Shown here one piece after another: positions 25,155 through 35,354 of a DNA stretch of 64,000 nt (position 1 is its first letter; each line of letters starts with the position of its first letter). The stretch is from Vulcanisaeta thermophila (GTDB lineage Archaea > Thermoproteota > Thermoprotei > Thermoproteales > Thermocladiaceae). The DNA lies in the NCBI RefSeq assembly GCF_001748385.1, contig NZ_BCLI01000001.1, positions 475,177-539,176 of the forward strand. Reading direction: 5' to 3'. The notes below the pieces were generated by a model. It saw only the letters and a program-made list of their open reading frames with translations, ran no database searches and had not been told where the DNA came from. A program made the translations under genes and the position numbers.

Positions 25155-26356
25155 TGACCCAGGCAGTGGCTAGGCAGGTTAGGAAGGTCCTGGTTGGGGA
25201 TCACGCGGTTGCCGAGGCCGTTAGGCTAGCCAGGGTTCAGGTGATCTCGGCATACCCAATAACCCCACAAACACTCATTGTGGAGAGGATTAGTGAGATG
25301 ATAAGTAAGGGCGAGCTTAAGGCTGACTTCATAAGGGTTGAGAGCGAGTTCGCGGCGTTGGCCACGGTGTACGGGGCAGCGGCCGGCGGTGCCAGGGCAT
25401 TCACGGCGACCTCAAGCCACGGGCTGTTCTATATGTATGAGATGCTTTGGTGGGCTGCGGCGTCCAGGCTTCCCCTGGTCATGGCCGTGGTCACCAGGGT
25501 TGTGGGTCCACCGTGGAATATACACAATGAGCATAGTGACCTACTGGCCATTAGGGATAGTGGTTGGGTGATTGGTATGGCTCAGAATGTGCAGGAGGTC
25601 TTTGACATGACACTCACGGCCTTCAGGATTAGTGAGGATGAGAGGGTGTTGCTGCCCGTTGCCGTGGGTTTGGACGGGTTTATACTGAGCCACACCGCGG
25701 AGCCCCTTGATGTGCCGTCGCAGGAGGACGTGGATTCCTTCCTACCACCAAGGAACCCCAGGATACCCTACGTGGTGGAGCCCAATGGTGAGGCGATAAC
25801 AATGGGCAACCTGCCCAAGGATGATGTTTACCACGCAATACTTAAGGAGTTGATGGATGAGTCCATGGAGAATGCCAAGAAGGTTATTGCGGAGGTGTAT
25901 GGTGAGTATGGTAAGTTGACCGGTAGGAATTATGGACCGCTGACTGAGTGTTACAGGTGTGGTGATGCTAAGTACATTGTCATATCCATGGGTGCCTGGA
26001 CTGGGGATATACTCAATGCCGTTAATAGGCTCAGGAACGAGGGATATCCCGTGGGCGTGCTTAGGATTAGGTACCTGAGGCCATTCCCAGATGAGGAGAT
26101 CTCCTCATGGATAAACGGAGTCAAGGGCGTGCTGGTGTTTGATAGGGATTACTCGGCGGGCTATGGTGGTGTCCTGGCCGGTGAGATTATGGGCCTTGTG
26201 CCCCATAACGTGTCCTTTAAGGGGGTGATTGCTGGTGTTGGTGGGTTCGATGTCTCCGTGGATGAGTTTGCGGAGTTGATAAGGGACTTCATTGATAAGA
26301 CCGAGAGGGATGGGCCCATGAGGGTTAGGAAGTCCTGGTACATACCCAGGAGGTGA
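25151..26356 (+). CDS. porA: 2-oxoacid:ferredoxin oxidoreductase alpha subunit
   Basis: 401 aa, containing VISAYPITPQTLIVERISEM and FIRVESEFAALATVYGAAAGG, hallmarks of the alpha subunit, and a domain II segment YIVISMGAWTGDILNAVN. Pyruvate is the likeliest substrate by subunit type, but 2-oxoisovalerate cannot be excluded. Confidence 0.9.
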   Translation: MMTQAVARQVRKVLVGDHAVAEAVRLARVQVISAYPITPQTLIVERISEMISKGELKADFIRVESEFAALATVYGAAAGGARAFTATSSHGLFYMYEMLWWAAASRLPLVMAVVTRVVGPPWNIHNEHSDLLAIRDSGWVIGMAQNVQEVFDMTLTAFRISEDERVLLPVAVGLDGFILSHTAEPLDVPSQEDVDSFLPPRNPRIPYVVEPNGEAITMGNLPKDDVYHAILKELMDESMENAKKVIAEVYGEYGKLTGRNYGPLTECYRCGDAKYIVISMGAWTGDILNAVNRLRNEGYPVGVLRIRYLRPFPDEEISSWINGVKGVLVFDRDYSAGYGGVLAGEIMGLVPHNVSFKGVIAGVGGFDVSVDEFAELIRDFIDKTERDGPMRVRKSWYIPRR

Positions 26357-27267
26357 TGGTCATGGTCACAATGACGGAACTACACAGGTACGGGAGGACC
26401 AAGTTCATAATGCCGGGGACGGCCGCATGCCCCGGCTGCCCATTGCAGGTTGGCATGAGGCAGTTGGCCATGGCGCTTGATGGCAAGATGGTCATGGTAA
26501 TACCCGCCGGGTGCTCAAGCGTTATACCAGGCACGGCGCCCAACACCGCCTACACATGGCCCACGCTTCACGTCCCCTTCGCATCAAGCCCTGCGGTGGC
26601 CAGCGGTTTGGTTAGGGCGTTGAGGCAGAGGGGTGTGGATGGGCCCGTGGTTGTTTGGGCAGGTGATGGCGGCACTGCGGATATTGGCTTCGCAACACTG
26701 AGTGGGGCTGCCTATAGGAATGATGATGTACTCTACATAATGGCTGATAACGAGGCCTACATGAACACTGGGATACAGGCAAGCGGCACAACGCCCTGGA
26801 TGGCTTGGACCACCACATCGCCTAGCGGTAAGACTGAGGAGCGTAAGGAGGTGGACTTGATAATGCTCATGCATAAGATACCCTACGTCGCCACTGCAAG
26901 CATTGCCTTTCCCATGGACTTCATAGACAAGGTTAGGAGGGCCGTGAGTATAAGGGGGTTCAAGTTCATACACCTACACACCCCATGCCCACCTGGTTGG
27001 AAGATGGATGACTCATACACAATAAGGGCCGCTAGGCTGGCGGTGGAGACGGGTGCCTGGATACTGTGGGAGTACAACCAGGGTAGGCTCACCATAAGCC
27101 CACCGAGCATTCCGTATAAGGATAAGTCCAGGAGGAGGCCCCTTGAGGAGTACCTAAAGATCCAGGGTAGGTTTGCCCACCTAAAGCCCGAGGATGTCAA
27201 GGCCATGGAGGAGAGGATTGATAAGCAGTGGGACTTAATACTGAAGCTAGCCGAGATATTCAAGTAA
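26353..27267 (+). CDS. porB: 2-oxoacid:ferredoxin oxidoreductase beta subunit
   Basis: 304 aa. N-terminal cluster Cys in [14 protein letters not shown] motif [20 protein letters not shown] followed by DNEAYMNTG. Further conserved Cys at PAGCSSVIP and HTPCPPGW. Several starts are possible (GTG 26353, ATG 26356, 26362). Last gene of the operon, ending 56 bp before the serS start. Confidence 0.9.
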   Translation: MMVMVTMTELHRYGRTKFIMPGTAACPGCPLQVGMRQLAMALDGKMVMVIPAGCSSVIPGTAPNTAYTWPTLHVPFASSPAVASGLVRALRQRGVDGPVVVWAGDGGTADIGFATLSGAAYRNDDVLYIMADNEAYMNTGIQASGTTPWMAWTTTSPSGKTEERKEVDLIMLMHKIPYVATASIAFPMDFIDKVRRAVSIRGFKFIHLHTPCPPGWKMDDSYTIRAARLAVETGAWILWEYNQGRLTISPPSIPYKDKSRRRPLEEYLKIQGRFAHLKPEDVKAMEERIDKQWDLILKLAEIFK

Positions 27268-27323
27268 ACTTCAAAGACAAGTCTCCCTTAATCCTTATAA
27301 GCGGTGCTTTGGATTACGTGATA

Positions 27324-28703
27324 ATGAGCTGGTCATTACTAGAGGCGCTTAGAAGCAATCCCGACATTGTGAGGGAGTCCCTGAGGAAGAGGAGGATGGA
27401 TACGTCAGTGGTGGACAGGTTCCTGGATCTGGACAGTAAGTGGAGGAGGGTTAAGGCCGAGATTGATGAGCTGAGGCACAGGCACAATGTCATTAGCAGG
27501 GAGATAAGTAAGTTGAGCGGTGAGGAGCGCGAGGCCAGGATTAAGGAGGCCAAGGAACTACTGAGCATTATACAGGCTAGGGAGGAGGAGTTGAAGAGGC
27601 TTGAGGAGGAGAGGGAGAGGATTCTCAGGGGCATTCCCAACCTGGTCCATGAGTCCGTACCCTACAACTGCCCCGAGGGTGTGGATGCCATACCCATTAG
27701 ATTCTACGGAACACCCAAGGTGTGGACTGGTTACCTCAACGACTTCAAGGAGCAGACCGAGAGGTTTGGCTTCAAGGTTCCGTACGAGGTCATTGATTGG
27801 AAGCCCGTGGGGCATGCGGACATGCTTGAGGTGGTTCTTGGCCTTGGGGATACGGTCAAGGCTGGCGAGGTTGCTGGGTCCAGGTTTTACTACCTCTTTG
27901 ATGACATAGTCATGCTGGACTTTGCAATATTACTCTACGCAATAGACCACATGACCAGGAAGGGCTTCAGGCTCGTGCTGCCACCCTACATGCTCAAGTA
28001 CGAGGTGCTTTCCGAGATCTTAGACATGGATACCTTCAAGGACATGGTGTATAAGATAGAGGATGAGGACCTATACCTAATAGGGACTGCGGAGCACCCA
28101 ATAGCGGCTTACCTGAGGCGCACGGAGCTCCTTGAGGATCAATTACCACTGCTCTTCGTTGGTGTGTCACCAAGCTTTAGGCGCGAGGCAAGTGCTGGTA
28201 ATAGGGATATGAAGGGTATCTTCAGGGTGCACCAGTTCCACAAGGTGGAGCAATTCGTATTCTGCCTACCAGAGGATAGTTGGAAGTGGCATGAGGAGTT
28301 GATAAGGAATGCCGAGGAGCTCTGGCAGGGACTTGACATACCATACAGGGTGGTTCTACTCTGTGCGCATGACATGGGTAGGTGCGCGGCCAAGCAGTAC
28401 GACCTGGAGGCTTGGATGCCCGCCCAGGGTAGGTATAGGGAGATGGTGTCCTGCAGCAACTGCACAGACTGGCAGTCCGCCAAGTTGGGCGTTAGGGTTC
28501 TTAGGAAGAATATGAGGAGGGATTTCGTACACACCCTAAACTCCACGGCAATAGCCAGCACCAGGGCCATAACGGCAATACTGGAGAATTACCAGGAGCC
28601 CGACGGCACCGTGGTCATACCCAAGGTGCTCAGGAAGTACCTGGAGGTATTTAGTAAGGCGCCCGTGGACGCCATACACCCGAGGAAGAAGGAGACCAGG
28701 TAA
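27324..28703 (+). CDS. serS: Seryl-tRNA synthetase
   Basis: 460 aa class II synthetase of the common (bacterial-type) form. The N-terminal antiparallel coiled coil spans about 35-105; motif 2 is [20 protein letters not shown] and motif 3 [20 protein letters not shown]. Start at ATG 27324 ([20 protein letters not shown]) because the TATA box CTTATAAG (27294-27301) is 26 nt before it; the longer in-frame ATG at 27228 lies inside porB. Confidence 0.93.
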   Translation: MSWSLLEALRSNPDIVRESLRKRRMDTSVVDRFLDLDSKWRRVKAEIDELRHRHNVISREISKLSGEEREARIKEAKELLSIIQAREEELKRLEEERERILRGIPNLVHESVPYNCPEGVDAIPIRFYGTPKVWTGYLNDFKEQTERFGFKVPYEVIDWKPVGHADMLEVVLGLGDTVKAGEVAGSRFYYLFDDIVMLDFAILLYAIDHMTRKGFRLVLPPYMLKYEVLSEILDMDTFKDMVYKIEDEDLYLIGTAEHPIAAYLRRTELLEDQLPLLFVGVSPSFRREASAGNRDMKGIFRVHQFHKVEQFVFCLPEDSWKWHEELIRNAEELWQGLDIPYRVVLLCAHDMGRCAAKQYDLEAWMPAQGRYREMVSCSNCTDWQSAKLGVRVLRKNMRRDFVHTLNSTAIASTRAITAILENYQEPDGTVVIPKVLRKYLEVFSKAPVDAIHPRKKETR

Positions 28704-28710
28704 CCTATGC

Positions 28711-29463
28711 CTAACCCCTGCTCAGTGGTTCTGAGCCGTTCCATAGGTAGTTGAAGTAGGTCTTGGCTATGTCTATTATGTAGTCCTGCCTTGAGTATAG
28801 GCTTATGAAGTCGTTGACGTGCTTAATAATCAGGACCACGCCCCCATTACCAATGGAACCACCACCAAAGAGTTTATCCCTAATCCTAATGTGTATCCTG
28901 GGCGGTAGGTCCTTAACATCCCCAGCCAGTTCCTGGGGCACCAGGAGCCTAACCTCGTTATCCCTGGAGACCTCCACGAGTATGGAGAGTATCTTGTAGT
29001 CAAGGAATTCCCTGTAGGGCATTGCGAGGTCCACATTGCCATTGCCCATGGACCTAATCATCAACTCCCTGGCGCTGTCCAGCCCCTTGACTACGTACAT
29101 GACCTCGCTCTGTGCGGATACCCTTCCCCCGTAGGTGGACTCGTACATTAATTGTAGGGAGTCTATTAGTGGCTTTATGGAGTTTATGTACTCACTGAAC
29201 CTCTGGTTAATCCTGTTGAATACATCCTCAGGGGCCACTGCGTAGAATATCTCAGGTCTCCTCTTATCATCTATCTCCACAAAGCCCATCCTGTACAGCC
29301 TATGGAGTACCGTGTAGATTTTGGAAATGGGTATGTTGGCCTTATACGCCACGTCCCTGGCCGATAATGGTCCCTCCTGAACCAGGGTTATGTATGCCTT
29401 CACATCATAACTACTGAGCCCCGCGAACTTGGCCAGATCCCTGAGCCTCTTTTCAATGCTCAT
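28711..29463 (-). CDS. TrmB-family transcriptional regulator
   Basis: 250 aa. A winged helix at about 17-75 (LSSYDVKAYITLVQEGPLSA, ARDVAYKANIPISKIYTVLHRL) is followed by a phospholipase-D-like sensor domain as in TrmB. TrmB proteins bind sugars, but this effector domain differs and the ligand is unknown. Divergent from the tes-like gene with only 65 bp between, so it may control that gene or itself (inference). Confidence 0.82.
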   Translation of the reverse strand: MSIEKRLRDLAKFAGLSSYDVKAYITLVQEGPLSARDVAYKANIPISKIYTVLHRLYRMGFVEIDDKRRPEIFYAVAPEDVFNRINQRFSEYINSIKPLIDSLQLMYESTYGGRVSAQSEVMYVVKGLDSARELMIRSMGNGNVDLAMPYREFLDYKILSILVEVSRDNEVRLLVPQELAGDVKDLPPRIHIRIRDKLFGGGSIGNGGVVLIIKHVNDFISLYSRQDYIIDIAKTYFNYLWNGSEPLSRG

Positions 29464-29528
29464 TTAACACACCTCTGAGAGTATCAAATGTTGACAAAGC
29501 TTTTAAATAATAACCCCATTTCACCGTA

Positions 29529-31250
29529 ATGGAGCAATTAACGGTTACGAAAACGGCCATTGAGGTTCAGGAGCAAAGGCCAAGGAGGCCCCTTGTGGAT
29601 CTAAGCCGTTTCAACATACCCAGGCACTACAGGTCTGCCCTTGAGAATGAGAACCTACAGAGGATGTGGAAGAGGCAGTTCAAGCTCCCTGACCATGTCA
29701 GGGTTGTTAAGGTATCCATGTCCGTATGCCCAGTATGCAGTAGGCAAATACCAATGGTGGTTTACGAGGAGGATGGGGCAATATGGCTTAAGAAGACATG
29801 CCCAGAACACGGTACATTCAGGGACCTATACTGGGGCGATGCCGAGCTCTACTACTACTTCCTCCAGTGGGATACCCCCGAGTACATTGGTAAGGGCACC
29901 GCAAACCCCAACACCGACCTGAACTACTACCTAACCGCGGGTAGCTGCCCCCAGGGTTGCGGCCTATGCCCCGTTCACAAGACCAACACCGTACTGGCAA
30001 TAATAGATGTGACTAATAGGTGCAATATGAAGTGCCCGGTGTGCTTCGCAAATGCCTTCGCAGCGGGCTACGTCTATGAACCCACGCTGGAGCAGATTGA
30101 GCAGATGATGAGGACATTAAGGGCCCAGAAGCCCTGGGCCCCAAACGCCATTCAGTTTAGTGGTGGTGAACCCACCCTTAGGAATGACCTGCCCGAGATA
30201 GTGAAGATGGCCAAGAGGCTGGGCTTTGACCACGTTGAGGTCAACACCAATGGCATTAGGCTGGCCAATGACATAGACTTCTACAAGAAGTTACTGGATG
30301 CTGGTATGTCAACGATATACCTACAGTTCGACACCATAAACCCCAATAACCAAGGCGTCTGGAGGCATAGGCTTTATGACCCCAGGGCCTACGCAGCCAT
30401 TAAGAGGAGGGTTATTGAGAATGCCAGGAAGCTTGGGCATAGGTCCATAGTGCTCGTGGTCACCATGGCCAGGAACTACAACGATAAGGATATTGGTGAG
30501 ATCATAAACTTCGCCATTGAGAATAGGGACGTGGTTAGGTGGATAAACATACAACCAGTCTCCTTCGCTGGGAGGGCTAGGGAGTACACACCGGAGGAGA
30601 TTAGGCAGTTTAGGATAACAATACCCGATGTAATAAATGAGATCGAGGCCCAGACCAATGGGAAGATTAGTAAGTGGGATTGGAGGCCCGTGAACTGGCC
30701 CGTGGCCATTGGGAAGCTTGTGGAGACCGTGACAGGCTCACCAAAGCCCCTCTTCGAGAACAATCCAGTATGTGGCGCATCCACATTCATCTACTATGAC
30801 GAGGACACCAAGGACATAGTGCCAATAACGAAGGTGGTTGATGTTGATGGCTTCGAAAAGACCGTGTGGGAGCTTCACAAGAAGGCTGTTAGGGGTGGTA
30901 TTTGGAGGGGCATAGCAACCGTCGAAACACTGAAGCTCCTTAGGTACGTTAAGCACAAGGGGTTCAGGGACATACTGGCCAACTTCCTAATTAGGAAGGA
31001 TTATGAGTCCCTGGGACAGGTAATGTTCAATGTGGTGGGCCTGGGCATAATGCACTTCATGGACGTGTTCAACTTCGACATACACAGGATTCAGAGGTGC
31101 GATATACACTACGCGACGCCCGATGGTAGGATAATACCCTTCTGCACAATGAACAACTTCCACAGGGATAGGATCGAGCACAGCTTCAAGATGGATGTTA
31201 AGGATTGGCTCAGGATCAAGATGGTTAAGAACACATCAGCCTTTGTATAA
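29529..31250 (+). CDS. tes: Radical SAM protein, tetraether lipid synthase (Tes) family
   Basis: 573 aa. N-terminal Cys-rich part SVCPVCSRQIPM with KKTCPEHGTF, then SCPQGCGLCPVH, then the radical SAM motif RCNMKCPVCFANA (C165, C169, C172) and SGGEPTLRNDL. This architecture and the CPEHG..D.YWGD..LYYYF stretch match the MJ0619-type Tes enzymes, which join two archaeol tails to make GDGT membrane lipids. Thermoproteales membranes are rich in tetraethers. A paralogue with another radical reaction is possible. TATA box (TTTTAAATA) at 29500-29508. Confidence 0.78.
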   Translation: MEQLTVTKTAIEVQEQRPRRPLVDLSRFNIPRHYRSALENENLQRMWKRQFKLPDHVRVVKVSMSVCPVCSRQIPMVVYEEDGAIWLKKTCPEHGTFRDLYWGDAELYYYFLQWDTPEYIGKGTANPNTDLNYYLTAGSCPQGCGLCPVHKTNTVLAIIDVTNRCNMKCPVCFANAFAAGYVYEPTLEQIEQMMRTLRAQKPWAPNAIQFSGGEPTLRNDLPEIVKMAKRLGFDHVEVNTNGIRLANDIDFYKKLLDAGMSTIYLQFDTINPNNQGVWRHRLYDPRAYAAIKRRVIENARKLGHRSIVLVVTMARNYNDKDIGEIINFAIENRDVVRWINIQPVSFAGRAREYTPEEIRQFRITIPDVINEIEAQTNGKISKWDWRPVNWPVAIGKLVETVTGSPKPLFENNPVCGASTFIYYDEDTKDIVPITKVVDVDGFEKTVWELHKKAVRGGIWRGIATVETLKLLRYVKHKGFRDILANFLIRKDYESLGQVMFNVVGLGIMHFMDVFNFDIHRIQRCDIHYATPDGRIIPFCTMNNFHRDRIEHSFKMDVKDWLRIKMVKNTSAFV

Positions 31251-31321
31251 TCAGGGCAATACACCACCCAATTAAACATAGGAATATTAAAATAACTAAA
31301 ATGCACAACCAATAACCAACT

Positions 31322-32506
31322 GTGGAATCCACACCATCAATAAAGCCAATACTCGAGGATAGGGAGCCAATGCTCATCATAGCACCGCCACTCAACGACT
31401 CCATACTCACATCACTCTTCATAATAAGCGAGAGGGCCAGGAGGGGGTGGATAACACATGCCAGGTGGCTCACCCAATCATCGCTTCGGGACTTGGGGGA
31501 TTTGAGGGATATCATTGATAGGTACCCCGTGGTGTTGTTCGTGGACCCACCCACAAGATTTAACCTTGAGGGAATAACCAACGCGTTCAGTGATAAGAGG
31601 GTTTACTCGATACACTCGGTCAAACCCACGTGGTTAAGCGCCGATGTGGAGCTTGAACTCGATAAATCAGTGCCAAGGACACTATGGGGATTAATGGGTA
31701 ACGAGCCCCACGTTGATGCTAAGTCGCTGATGTTCTTAATAGTGGCGTTGGTTCATGAGTCAACGGTTTCACACCAGGTCGACAGGGTTTTCGATAAGAT
31801 GCCACTGGTTGATGCGGAGGTTCTTGAGTACCCATCAATACCAGGACTACTAATAATGCCACTCCACAAGGCTCTCTCTCACTCCATATCGCCAGTGGTG
31901 CCAAACGTGACGGGTAATGAGGAAAGAGCCAAGGAGCTGGTGAGGGGGTTGTTAGGTAGGGTTGATGTATCCTTTGGGGATTTGTCGGGCGATAAACTGC
32001 TTGAGCTGTTTAGGGACATTGCCAATGAGTTGGTGGTGAGTGGGGTTTATACGTCATACCTTGATAAGGTAATGTCAGGACTTATTAAGTGGAAATCCAC
32101 AAAAGTGGATACCCTGGAGATACTACTGGCAATAGAATCCCAATTAACACTTTGGCGTTACATAGTGGGCGTTGCGCAACCAGTAACGAACCCAGACACG
32201 TTGGTGAGCAGAGGTGATTTGATGGGCACGGTGGATGAGTACCTGGGAATCCTCGGCCACGCATTGAATGAATTATTAAGGAGTGGTAAGGCCACATTAA
32301 ACGTTAATGAACCACTACCCATCGCGGATAGACTATGCAGCGTCTCCACATTCACCAATAAATCCTTCACCCTGGAATTCCCTAAAGCTGGTTGGGTAAT
32401 CAACTGCCCAGGGGCTGGTGGTGATGATGACTTAGTATTTAATAGGTATGGGTATTCAATGGGCGTTAGGTTGGTGGGGGAGGGTGAGGGGAAGGGTAAT
32501 ACTTAG
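31322..32506 (+). CDS. Diverged DHH/RecJ-Cdc45-like protein (tentative)
   Basis: 394 aa with GTG start 31-32 nt after ATATTAAAATAA (31284-31295). MLIIAPPLNDSILTSLFIISERARRG and VVLFVDPPTRFNLEG sit where a DHH phosphoesterase has its first motifs, and IPGLLIMPLHKALSHSISPVVPNVTGNE resembles a segment of crenarchaeal RecJ-like proteins. No DHH triad or other catalytic Asp/His cluster is seen, so it would be non-catalytic, like Cdc45-type RecJ proteins. It overlaps pcc1 and precedes eS1, a gene order I associate with the crenarchaeal RecJ-like gene. Assignment is uncertain. Confidence 0.5.
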   Translation: MESTPSIKPILEDREPMLIIAPPLNDSILTSLFIISERARRGWITHARWLTQSSLRDLGDLRDIIDRYPVVLFVDPPTRFNLEGITNAFSDKRVYSIHSVKPTWLSADVELELDKSVPRTLWGLMGNEPHVDAKSLMFLIVALVHESTVSHQVDRVFDKMPLVDAEVLEYPSIPGLLIMPLHKALSHSISPVVPNVTGNEERAKELVRGLLGRVDVSFGDLSGDKLLELFRDIANELVVSGVYTSYLDKVMSGLIKWKSTKVDTLEILLAIESQLTLWRYIVGVAQPVTNPDTLVSRGDLMGTVDEYLGILGHALNELLRSGKATLNVNEPLPIADRLCSVSTFTNKSFTLEFPKAGWVINCPGAGGDDDLVFNRYGYSMGVRLVGEGEGKGNT

Positions 32507-32738
32507 GATACCTACGCAGTCTAGGGATGACTGTGAGGCTTTGGTGAATTCCTTGAGGGTTGATGAGGCTGGATTACCAAGGGGTTTGGCCTCGAGCATT
32601 TGGTGTGATGGTGATGTCATGGTTTACGAACTAAACTTTGATGTTAATGGCAATAAATTACTGAGTGTGTACAACACCCTTGATGACTTAATACGGAATG
32701 TGAAGGCTGTGCTCAATTCCCTATCCCGTATTAAGTGA
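32484..32738 (+). CDS. pcc1: KEOPS complex subunit Pcc1
   Basis: 84 aa from the GTG at 32484 (MRGRVILRIPTQSRDDCEAL); a longer start at 32448 is possible. Small CTAG/Pcc1 fold: C-terminal helix LLSVYNTLDDLIRNVKAVLNSL. KEOPS makes the t6A37 modification of tRNA. Overlaps the end of the preceding gene. The Bud32 kinase subunit is encoded at 38.5 kb. Confidence 0.75.
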   Translation: MRGRVILRIPTQSRDDCEALVNSLRVDEAGLPRGLASSIWCDGDVMVYELNFDVNGNKLLSVYNTLDDLIRNVKAVLNSLSRIK

Positions 32739-32786
32739 GTCAATAAAATTTATAAGTAGTGAGGGGTATGGAGGGCTGGGACCACC

Positions 32787-33446
32787 TTGTCGACGCAGAG
32801 GCAGGCAAAGACTGGTAAGTGGATGATTAAAAAGTGGTTCACTGTGTATGCTCCAGGTATATTCAATGATGTTGAGATAGGTGAGGTGCCCGCTAATGAA
32901 CCCAGCGCCATCATTAATAGGACTATGGAGATAACTCTGTTCGACATAACCAGGGACCTGGGACACCTACACATAAAGTTGAGGTTCCAGATAAATAATG
33001 TCGAGGGTGATAAGGCGAGCACCGTGTTTAAGGGCATGGAATTAACAAGGGATTACATAAAGAGCCTAATTAGGAGGGGCTCAAGCCTCATTCAGTTAAT
33101 CCAGGACGTAACCACAAGGGACAACGCCCTACTGAGAATCACCGTACTAGCCATGACACCCACAAGGTGTAAATCAAGCCAGAAGAGGGCCATTAGGAAG
33201 GCCTTTATGGAGGAACTAAGCAAAATGGGGCCCAAGCTCAGCTTTGATGAATTCATAAAGGCTGCTGTGTTTGGTGATGTGAACAATCAATTATTCACCG
33301 TGGGTAAGAAGATATACCCATTGAGGAAGGTGGAGGTGTATAAGATAAAGGTCCTTAGGTACCCCACCACAACACAGGGTGCCGCACAGGGTGAGGTTAA
33401 GGTGGCTGAGGCTCAACCAACCTCAGAATCCTCGCCCTCCCCATGA
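32787..33446 (+). CDS. rps3ae: 30S ribosomal protein S3Ae (eS1)
   Basis: 219 aa, TTG start at 32787, 35 nt after TATA box TTTATAAG (32749-32756). KKWFTVYAPGIFNDVEIGEV and RCKSSQKRAIRKAF are strongly conserved in eS1. The 3' end overlaps the convergent KH-protein gene by 34 bases. Confidence 0.93.
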   Translation: MSTQRQAKTGKWMIKKWFTVYAPGIFNDVEIGEVPANEPSAIINRTMEITLFDITRDLGHLHIKLRFQINNVEGDKASTVFKGMELTRDYIKSLIRRGSSLIQLIQDVTTRDNALLRITVLAMTPTRCKSSQKRAIRKAFMEELSKMGPKLSFDEFIKAAVFGDVNNQLFTVGKKIYPLRKVEVYKIKVLRYPTTTQGAAQGEVKVAEAQPTSESSPSP

Positions 33447-34072
33447 CCACCCAATAACTTATCCACACCCCTCATGAGCTCCCTATACTTAACCTCCCTA
33501 CGCCAATTACTTAACCACCTATAAACCGTGCTGTGTTGGCGACCCTTGATCAACATCTCAAGGGCCTCCTTAGCCGCCTTGACATTCTCGTAGGGGCCCA
33601 GTATAGCCACAACCCTATCACCAATTATGATGCTCGTTTCCGTGATCTCCTCTATGGTTCTCTTAGCCCTGCCATTCTCACCTATTATCCTGGCCTTAAC
33701 CCTGCTCATGTGCCCTGGATCCTTGTCTATGTAGTCCCTGAGGTCAATCACGTCCAGTACGTAGTCATCATTCTCGAGTTTCTGCGCCTCCTCATACGTG
33801 AAGCCGTAGGAAATTGCCTCTATCACGTTCTTCGCCTTCATTAATTCCTCAAAGGTTGTGTTCTCCATGGGGGTTAGTACCACCTCACCACCCTCCTGGT
33901 TTATGGTCAACCTAACCCTAAAGTCGCTCTCAATCCTGTCCTTAACATCCACTATGGACCTAATCCTACCCCTATCAACCACTACCCTGAGCCCACCCTT
34001 GATGTAATCACTTATCATTGAGTTCCCACTGACCACGGCCTTTAAATTACTTCCCTTCTTCGTGTGTTTCAT
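33413..34072 (-). CDS. KH-domain RNA-binding protein, archaeal Pno1/Dim2 type
   Basis: 219 aa with two KH domains: the first around ISDYIKGG...VDVKDRIESDFRVRLTIN, the second around SRVKARIIGENGRAKRTIEE with the GxNGR loop. Homologue of eukaryotic Pno1/Dim2, which helps 18S/16S rRNA 3'-end maturation. Acidic C-terminal tail GHGEGEDSEVG. Confidence 0.85.
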   Translation of the reverse strand: MKHTKKGSNLKAVVSGNSMISDYIKGGLRVVVDRGRIRSIVDVKDRIESDFRVRLTINQEGGEVVLTPMENTTFEELMKAKNVIEAISYGFTYEEAQKLENDDYVLDVIDLRDYIDKDPGHMSRVKARIIGENGRAKRTIEEITETSIIIGDRVVAILGPYENVKAAKEALEMLIKGRQHSTVYRWLSNWRREVKYRELMRGVDKLLGGHGEGEDSEVG

Positions 34073-34142
34073 AATTATTGATTATTATAATTATTAACCT
34101 GTAAGAAAAATTTTAAAAACTAGACCCAGTATGACTGGTTAT

Positions 34143-35354
34143 ATGAGTTTACCCAGTATACCCAGTGAACTCCCAACGATCAACCTATGCCTAAGGGGTA
34201 AGGTACTGGTTAGGGTGGACATAAACGTACCAATAAACAGGGAACAGGGTGTGATCCTGGATGAGTACAGGATAGAGGCGCACTCATCAACAATTAAGTA
34301 CCTCGTGAATTCAGGGGCCTCCGTGGTGGTCATAGCACACCAGGGCAGGCCCGGTGACCCTGAATTCACATCCCTCGAGCCTCACTCGAGAGTCCTCTCC
34401 AAGTACCTGGGCTTTGATGTTAAGTTTATTGATGATGTGATGGGGCCCAGGGCTAGGGAGGAGATAATGAATCTCGGGCCTGGGGAGGTTCTAATGCTTG
34501 ATAACCTTAGGTTCGTTAGTGAGGAGGTAATTGAGGGGGAGCCCCAGAAGCTGGCTAATACTTACCTCGTGAGTAGGTTGAGGCCATTATTCAATTACTT
34601 CATCCTGGACGCCTTCGCCACTGCGCATAGGTCACAACCTAGCATTGTGGGTTTCCCATACGTAATGCCCAGCTGCATGGGCCTGGTTATGGAGAGGGAG
34701 GTAAAGGCCCTGGGTAAGGTGTTAACCAGCGACTCCTCGAAGGTCCTAATAGCAGGGGGTGCCAAGGTGCCTGAGACGGTGAAGGCCATTAAGGCCCTGT
34801 TGAGGAAGGGGTTGGTTGATAAGGTCTTGGTTGGTGGTGTTGTGGCCGAGTTATTCCTTGGCATTGAGAATAATAATGAGAAGTTAGTAAGTGCCAGTAA
34901 GGCAACCCAGGAGGTCATTAATGAGGCTAGGGAAGTGCTGAGTCAATGGAGGGACTCCCTCGTGCTCCCTGTGGATGTGGTGCAGAGTGATGGGTCATGC
35001 GTGGAGCCCGCCAGGGCTTCAATGCCCATTTACGACATAGGCCCAGCAACCATAGACCTATTCAATAAGTACATTTCCCACACAGACATCGCCATTATGA
35101 CTGGGCCCATGGGCCTAGTGGAGAATGAGAAGTTCGCCATTGGCACCAGGGAGGTTATGAGGGGCATGGTGGAGAATGCGGAGTTCACGGTCATAGGCGG
35201 TGGGCACACCATAATGTCCGCCAGGAAGTTCGGGTTCTTTGGTAAGATTAGCCACGTATCCACAGGTGGTAGGGCCTTTATTCAATTCCTCGCAGACCCA
35301 TACCTACCTGGGATAAAGGCCCTCGAGGAGTCAAGGAGGAGGTTCTGGGTGTGA
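34143..35354 (+). CDS. pgk: Phosphoglycerate kinase
   Basis: 403 aa from ATG 34143. KVLVRVDINVPIN, DEYRIEAHSSTIKYL, VVVIAHQGRPGDPE and the C-terminal GGGHTIMSARKFG nucleotide site define PGK. The ATG at 34131 is only 16 nt from the TATA box (TTTTAAAA, 34111-34118), whereas 34143 is 28 nt, so 34143 is preferred. Overlaps gap by 4 bases, a glycolysis/gluconeogenesis pair. Confidence 0.93.
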   Translation: MSLPSIPSELPTINLCLRGKVLVRVDINVPINREQGVILDEYRIEAHSSTIKYLVNSGASVVVIAHQGRPGDPEFTSLEPHSRVLSKYLGFDVKFIDDVMGPRAREEIMNLGPGEVLMLDNLRFVSEEVIEGEPQKLANTYLVSRLRPLFNYFILDAFATAHRSQPSIVGFPYVMPSCMGLVMEREVKALGKVLTSDSSKVLIAGGAKVPETVKAIKALLRKGLVDKVLVGGVVAELFLGIENNNEKLVSASKATQEVINEAREVLSQWRDSLVLPVDVVQSDGSCVEPARASMPIYDIGPATIDLFNKYISHTDIAIMTGPMGLVENEKFAIGTREVMRGMVENAEFTVIGGGHTIMSARKFGFFGKISHVSTGGRAFIQFLADPYLPGIKALEESRRRFWV

